Positions 60,183-64,000 of a stretch of DNA of 64,000 bases are shown one piece after another. This DNA is from Saprospiraceae bacterium (lineage in GTDB: Bacteria; Bacteroidota; Bacteroidia; Chitinophagales; Saprospiraceae). A program made the position numbers and the translations under genes. Numbering within the stretch: the first letter of the stretch is position 1; each line of letters starts with the position of its first letter. The notes below the pieces were generated by a model, which had not been told where the DNA came from, did not search any database, and was given only the letters and a program-made list of their open reading frames with translations. Location of the stretch: the NCBI GenBank assembly GCA_016710265.1, contig JADJJL010000003.1, positions 722,501 through 786,500 on the forward strand. The letters are read 5' to 3'.

Positions 60183-62576
60183 ATGAGTATTTACAATCCT
60201 GTTTTGGGTTTATTGGAGGCTGTACCGGGACCAGATGCCAATTATAAAACCGAAGTTTTAAAGGACTTTTGGATTTGTTTGGTATCCAGAGAACTGTCGT
60301 TGGTTGGACGGAAAGAAGTATTAACAGGAAAAGCTAAATTCGGAATCTTAGGTGATGGAAAGGAGCTTCCCCAAGTAGCCATGGCTCGATCTTTTCAAAA
60401 GGGTGATTTTAGATCAGGATACTACCGCGACCAAACATTTATGTTGGCATTGGATCTTTGTAGCGTCAAGGATTATTTCGCCCAACTTTACGCTGATCCT
60501 CAAAATGATCCTTTCTCAGGAGGAAGACAAATGAATGCTCACTTTGCAACTCCATTAATCGATGGACAAGGAGATTGGGTAAACCACACCCATCACCATA
60601 ACGTCTCGGCGGATATCTCAAGCACTGGCGGACAAATGGCTCGAGCTTTGGGTTTGGCTTTAGCTTCCAAACATTATCGGGAGGACAAACAATTAAAATT
60701 ACAATCCAAACTATTTTCCAATAAAGGAAACGAAGTTTCCTTTGTAACCATAGGTGATGCATCTACTTCAGAAGGTGCCTTTTGGGAAACGATGAATGCG
60801 GCGGCGGTCCAAAAAGTTCCGCTAGCAGTTTGTGTATGGGATGATGGATATGGGATTAGCGTTCCAATTGAATACCAAACAGTGAAGCAAAATATTAGTG
60901 AAGCACTGAGTGGATTTGAAAAAGAAGATAAAAGCAATGGCATAAGAATTTATAAAGCCAAAGCGTGGGATTATTCAGCTTTGGTCAAGACTTTTCATCT
61001 GGGTATTGAAGCTATGAGGAAAGACCATGTGCCTGCTTTGTTCCATATTTCTGAAGTTACCCAACCACAGGGACATTCTACTTCAGGTTCTCATGAGCGT
61101 TATAAATCTAAAAGTAGAATGCAATGGGAGCAGGAGAATGATTGCAACCTTAAATTTGAACAATGGATATTACAACATCAATTGGCTGATTCAAATTTAA
61201 TTCAAACGTTGAAAGACAAGGCCAAGGATTATGTCAAAGAGCAAAAGAATATAGCCTGGCAAGCCTTTATCAGCCAAAGTGAAAATTTGAAAATTGATTT
61301 ACTTTCATTGTTAGAGGGATTTCAATCAGAATCTTTGGTTTCGGGGATTATTGAAAAAATAAAATCGAACAAAGAAATTTCAAGGCACGAATTGGTAAGA
61401 GAGGCTCGCATCCTTTTGTTTTATTCTAAATCTGATCATCATTGGTATATTCCTCTAAAAAAATGGTTGGAGCTGGCTTATTTGCAAGCGCAAAGTGACT
61501 TCCATGATCATCTGATTTCTAATAAAGCAAAAGCAATTGAAGTTCCAGTGGAGTATGGTGCCGATTCAGAAGAATTAAATGGCTACCAAATTCTAAATAA
61601 GTATTTTGATATTATATTTTCAAATCGATCAGAAGTCATCGCTTTTGGTGAAGATGTAGGAAAAATCGGGGATGTCAATCAAGGTTTTGCAGGATTGCAG
61701 GAAAAATTTGGAGACTTAAGGATATTTGATACCGGAATTCGGGAATGGACGATTGTAGGTCAAGCGATTGGTATGAGTATGCGAGGACTGAGACCGATTG
61801 CAGAAATTCAATACCTAGATTATATCGTTTATGCATTGTCTCCATTGATGGATGATTTGGCAACCGTGAGATATAGATCTGATGGCATTCAGAAAGCACC
61901 CGCAATCATCCGGACCAGAGGGCATCGTCTGGAAGGAATTTGGCATTCCGGTTCACCGATTGGGATGTTACTCCATTCTTTAAGAGGAATACATATTTGC
62001 GTGCCAAGAAATATGACGCCAGCAGCTGGAATGTACCAGACATTGTTGCAAGGAGATGATCCTGGGATTGTCATTGAATGTTTGAATGCTTATCGCCTAA
62101 AAGAGAAAATGCCAGAGAATCTGGGTGAATTTAATGTGCCATTGGGAAAGATCGAGATTTTGCAAGAAGGAGAAGATGTTACCATAGTAAGCTATGGTTC
62201 ATGTATTCGGGTTGCTGAAAAAGCAATCGAAATGCTTTCAATCAAAGGTATTTCAATTGAATTAGTGGATATCCAAACTCTTTTACCTTTTGATCTTGGA
62301 AATGAAATTTTGAAGTCACTTCAAAAAACAAATAAGCTATTAATTTTGGACGAGGATGTACCGGGAGGAGCAAGCGCATATATACTGCAACAAATTTTGG
62401 AAAAACAAGGCGGATATCAATATCTTGATTCGGCTCCGGTGACCATCACAGCAGCGGAACATCGACCACCTTATGGAAGTGATGGCGATTATTTTTCTAA
62501 GCCGAATGCGGAAGATATTGCAATGGCAGTTTATAATCTAATGGTTGAGTACGATCCGGCTCGATTTAATTTCTAA
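60183..62576 (+). CDS. Fused alpha/beta E1 component of a branched-chain 2-oxoacid dehydrogenase
   Basis: 797 aa from the ATG at 60183. The frame opens at a TTG (60162), but that codon overlaps a -7 box (TATTTTTG, 60157-60164), so the ATG is preferred. The N-terminal ~390 residues are the E1 alpha subunit with the thiamine diphosphate motif GDASTSEGAFWE...DDGYGI at ~191-222 and HTHHHNVSADIS upstream. The C-terminal part (~455-797) is the E1 beta subunit (AFGEDVGKIGDV, GLRPIAEIQYLDYI, ILDEDVPGGASAYI). It should decarboxylate branched-chain 2-oxoacids and acylate lipoyl-E2. E2 and E3 are not nearby. The Bacteroidota fused form is common. A glycosyltransferase begins 17 nt later. Confidence 0.9.
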   Translation: MSIYNPVLGLLEAVPGPDANYKTEVLKDFWICLVSRELSLVGRKEVLTGKAKFGILGDGKELPQVAMARSFQKGDFRSGYYRDQTFMLALDLCSVKDYFAQLYADPQNDPFSGGRQMNAHFATPLIDGQGDWVNHTHHHNVSADISSTGGQMARALGLALASKHYREDKQLKLQSKLFSNKGNEVSFVTIGDASTSEGAFWETMNAAAVQKVPLAVCVWDDGYGISVPIEYQTVKQNISEALSGFEKEDKSNGIRIYKAKAWDYSALVKTFHLGIEAMRKDHVPALFHISEVTQPQGHSTSGSHERYKSKSRMQWEQENDCNLKFEQWILQHQLADSNLIQTLKDKAKDYVKEQKNIAWQAFISQSENLKIDLLSLLEGFQSESLVSGIIEKIKSNKEISRHELVREARILLFYSKSDHHWYIPLKKWLELAYLQAQSDFHDHLISNKAKAIEVPVEYGADSEELNGYQILNKYFDIIFSNRSEVIAFGEDVGKIGDVNQGFAGLQEKFGDLRIFDTGIREWTIVGQAIGMSMRGLRPIAEIQYLDYIVYALSPLMDDLATVRYRSDGIQKAPAIIRTRGHRLEGIWHSGSPIGMLLHSLRGIHICVPRNMTPAAGMYQTLLQGDDPGIVIECLNAYRLKEKMPENLGEFNVPLGKIEILQEGEDVTIVSYGSCIRVAEKAIEMLSIKGISIELVDIQTLLPFDLGNEILKSLQKTNKLLILDEDVPGGASAYILQQILEKQGGYQYLDSAPVTITAAEHRPPYGSDGDYFSKPNAEDIAMAVYNLMVEYDPARFNF

Positions 62577-62593
62577 TATAAAAACAAGTTAAA

Positions 62594-63304
62594 GTGTCAG
62601 ATTCTCTAGTGATTATTCCAACATACAATGAAATTGAAAACATCAATTCGATTGTACTGGCAGTGATGTCACTTGAGATCAAATTTGATGTATTGGTTGT
62701 AGATGATGGTTCACCTGATGGTACAGCCAAAGCAGTGCTACAATTGCAAAAGGAATTTTCTGACCGGATCCATTTGATGGAAAGGAATAAAAAATCAGGC
62801 TTGGGTACCGCTTATATTGCAGGATTTAGATGGGCTCTAGAAAAGAATTACCGTTATATCCTTGAAATGGATGCAGACTTTAGTCATCCTCCACAAAAGT
62901 TAATTGAACTTAGAAATGCCTGCGTGACAGGAATTGCAGATGTTGCAATTGGATCCAGATACACAAAAGGTGGAGGTGTGGTCAATTGGCCTTTTATCAG
63001 ATTGGCACTTTCGAGAGGGGCTTCACTTTATGTCAGAATGATCACTGGTATGAATGTGATGGACCCAACTGCAGGTTTTGTTTGTTACAAAAGTGAAGTA
63101 TTGGAAAACATTGGACTTGATACCATTAAGTTCGTTGGTTACGCATTCCAAATCGAAATGAAATACAAGTCCTTTAAATTGGGCTATAAACTACATGAAA
63201 TTCCAATTTTATTTCCGGATAGGGTAAAAGGCAAGTCCAAGATGAATATTTTGATTATCCGTGAAGCCTTATGGGGCGTTTTCCAGATGAGATGGAGGGC
63301 ATAA
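62594..63304 (+). CDS. Polyprenol-phosphate mannose synthase-like glycosyltransferase (GT2)
   Basis: 236 aa from a GTG at 62594. The GT2 fold is clear: IIPTYNEIENI, VVDDGSPDGTA (~36-45), GLGTAYIAGFRWAL, the DxD motif EMDADFSHPP (~91-100), GSRYTKGGGVVNWPF, MDPTAGF and FPDRVKGKSKM. These are the hallmarks of DPM1/polyprenol monophosphomannose synthases, which transfer mannose (or another sugar) from a nucleotide sugar to polyprenyl phosphate at the cytoplasmic face of the membrane. The C-terminal TM helices of longer homologues are absent, so it is the soluble DPM1-length form. It follows the E1 gene by 17 nt, likely on the same transcript. Confidence 0.9.
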   Translation: MSDSLVIIPTYNEIENINSIVLAVMSLEIKFDVLVVDDGSPDGTAKAVLQLQKEFSDRIHLMERNKKSGLGTAYIAGFRWALEKNYRYILEMDADFSHPPQKLIELRNACVTGIADVAIGSRYTKGGGVVNWPFIRLALSRGASLYVRMITGMNVMDPTAGFVCYKSEVLENIGLDTIKFVGYAFQIEMKYKSFKLGYKLHEIPILFPDRVKGKSKMNILIIREALWGVFQMRWRA

Positions 63305-63629
63305 GAATCCTGGCCTAATTCAGGCAATTGTCATGTAAGTGACTAATGCTTACCTTTTAAACTAATACATATTTATTTTTTTAATCTTTAAGTAGCAGTA
63401 TATAATAAAATTATACATTTGTACATGTATATATGTATATATTCCATATTAAGAGGACTTTACACTTGTAAAATGTCATCAAATTCTTGACACCCTGTCA
63501 TTATTTTGCTTACAAGCTGATCTTCAAGTAGATTAATATATAAATTTTTATAATTTTTAATGGTAAAAAGTGGGTGAAAGTGGGAAATCTTACTAATTTT
63601 GACCCATCAAACCAACGTGAGCTCAAAGA
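63305..63629 (+). other. Gene-free region upstream of mraZ
   Basis: 325 nt, AT-rich. It contains a weak inverted repeat CTTGTAA/TTACAAG (63465-63471 and 63510-63516, 38-nt loop), an isolated TACATTTG at 63414 without a -33 partner, and the MraZ operator-promoter at 63561-63601. No ORF of interest. Confidence 0.55.
63561..63601 (+). promoter_or_regulatory. MraZ-box operator with overlapping promoter
   Basis: Three TGG[GT] tetrads start at 63561, 63571 and 63581, an exact 10-bp period (TGGTAAAAAG, TGGGTGAAAG, TGGGAAATCT). MraZ is known to bind TGGG-type direct repeats spaced one helical turn. TAATTTTG (63594-63601) is a TAnnTTTG -7 box, so the repeats occupy the -15 to -40 region. This is the expected autoregulatory site of mraZ. 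Confidence 0.75.
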
Positions 63630-64000
63630 ATGTATAACCTGAGTGGAGAATATGAAGTCAAATTAGACGACAAAAGCAGATTGCGATTGCCTTCTAATCT
63701 GATGAAATTACTGGGTTCCCTCCAGGTGAACAGCTTTGTGGTCAACCGTGGTTTTGAGAAATGTCTGATCCTGTATCCACAGGACGTATGGGAAGAAAAG
63801 ACCAAAGAGGTCAATCAATTAAACCCATACAATATCAAGAATAGAGAATTTGCCAGATTTTTTTATAGAGGTGCAACGCAAGTTGAGCCGGATGCTTCCA
63901 TGCGCATTTTGATACCAAAGTCTTTGCAAGAACATGCTTTGATTGAATCTGATGTAATGCTTTTGGCTTACCACAATCAAATCGAGATTTGGTCTAAAGA
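63630..64000 (+). CDS. mraZ: Transcriptional regulator MraZ, 3'-partial
   Basis: The first 123 residues, running off the window. The start is MYNLSGEYEVKLDDKSRLRLP, quoted as MYNLSGEYEVKLDD and KSRLRLP, and the second SpoVT/AbrB-like half has RGATQVEPDASMRILIPKSL. The pair of DXXXR motifs (DDKSR; DASMR) at equivalent places is the MraZ hallmark. It forms a ring-shaped oligomer that binds TGGG repeats in the dcw promoter, and the operator sits directly upstream. mraW/rsmH and the rest of the division cluster should follow beyond the window. No other gene intervenes between the operator and the start. Confidence 0.93.
   Translation, partial: MYNLSGEYEVKLDDKSRLRLPSNLMKLLGSLQVNSFVVNRGFEKCLILYPQDVWEEKTKEVNQLNPYNIKNREFARFFYRGATQVEPDASMRILIPKSLQEHALIESDVMLLAYHNQIEIWSK

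Noticed and set aside
63414..63421. Isolated TACATTTG upstream of mraZ
   Set aside because: No TTG at 17-23 nt upstream, and it lies over 200 nt from the start; the 63594 box with the operator fits better.

Overview
The window is a contiguous piece of an AT-rich Bacteroidota chromosome, most likely a Saprospiraceae-type organism. The evidence is seven large secreted proteins with type IX secretion (T9SS) C-terminal sorting signals of both type A (PNPF/YPNP) and type B (gliding-motility CHU_C), Bacteroidota promoters (TTG-N17-19-TAnnTTTG) in front of many genes, hardly any Shine-Dalgarno sequences, HYR, SdrD_B and DUF11 surface proteins, and an ECF sigma / YF-repeat / Spy-like trio. The species cannot be named from sequence alone. 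No transposase, integrase, prophage, CRISPR array or rRNA was found.

Layout. Positions 1-5634: two tandem VCBS/FG-GAP plus UnbV (ASPIC) proteins, the first cut by the window edge. Positions 5635-25552: the accessory heart of the window. A small secreted protein is followed by four paralogous giant Cys-rich proteins (2148, 1039, 1273 and 1360 aa). Each ends in the same tail: dockerin-like module, IKxGDV motif, cohesin-like module, T9SS sorting domain. The intergenic regions hold recognisable promoters, structured leaders and terminators, giving three likely transcription units: 6311-13253, 13726-20702 and 21386-25468. Positions 25599-30027: ruvX, tatD, tRNA-Ser(GGA), a Kef-type antiporter and an ExbB/ExbD pair. 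Positions 30080-34281 (minus strand): a FadN-type beta-oxidation enzyme, a secreted CxxCH protein and an acyltransferase. Positions 34390-36088: the ECF sigma operon. Positions 36165-38321: rplY, prs and a divergent SET-domain gene. Positions 38332-46362: a 2676-aa repetitive DUF11/SdrD_B T9SS protein. Positions 46471-50101: tdk, a conserved hypothetical, rhomboid, GSCFA, and a small secreted Cys protein. Positions 50107-55644: an 1845-aa type B T9SS protein. Positions 55720-63304: mtgA, a TPR membrane protein, DUF1573, a fused E1 alpha/beta dehydrogenase, a polyprenol-phosphate-mannose-synthase-like glycosyltransferase and hypotheticals. Positions 63630-64000: the start of mraZ, which normally opens the division and cell-wall (dcw) cluster, preceded by a three-repeat MraZ operator.

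How they may work together. The giant proteins are T9SS cargo and should reach the cell surface. Because each 5.6-25.5 kb paralogue carries both a dockerin-like and a cohesin-like module on one chain, they could in principle bind head to tail or to each other and form a surface fibre or matrix. That is inference; the module order is what is seen. All boundaries, motif positions and codon counts below were read by eye, with no database search.
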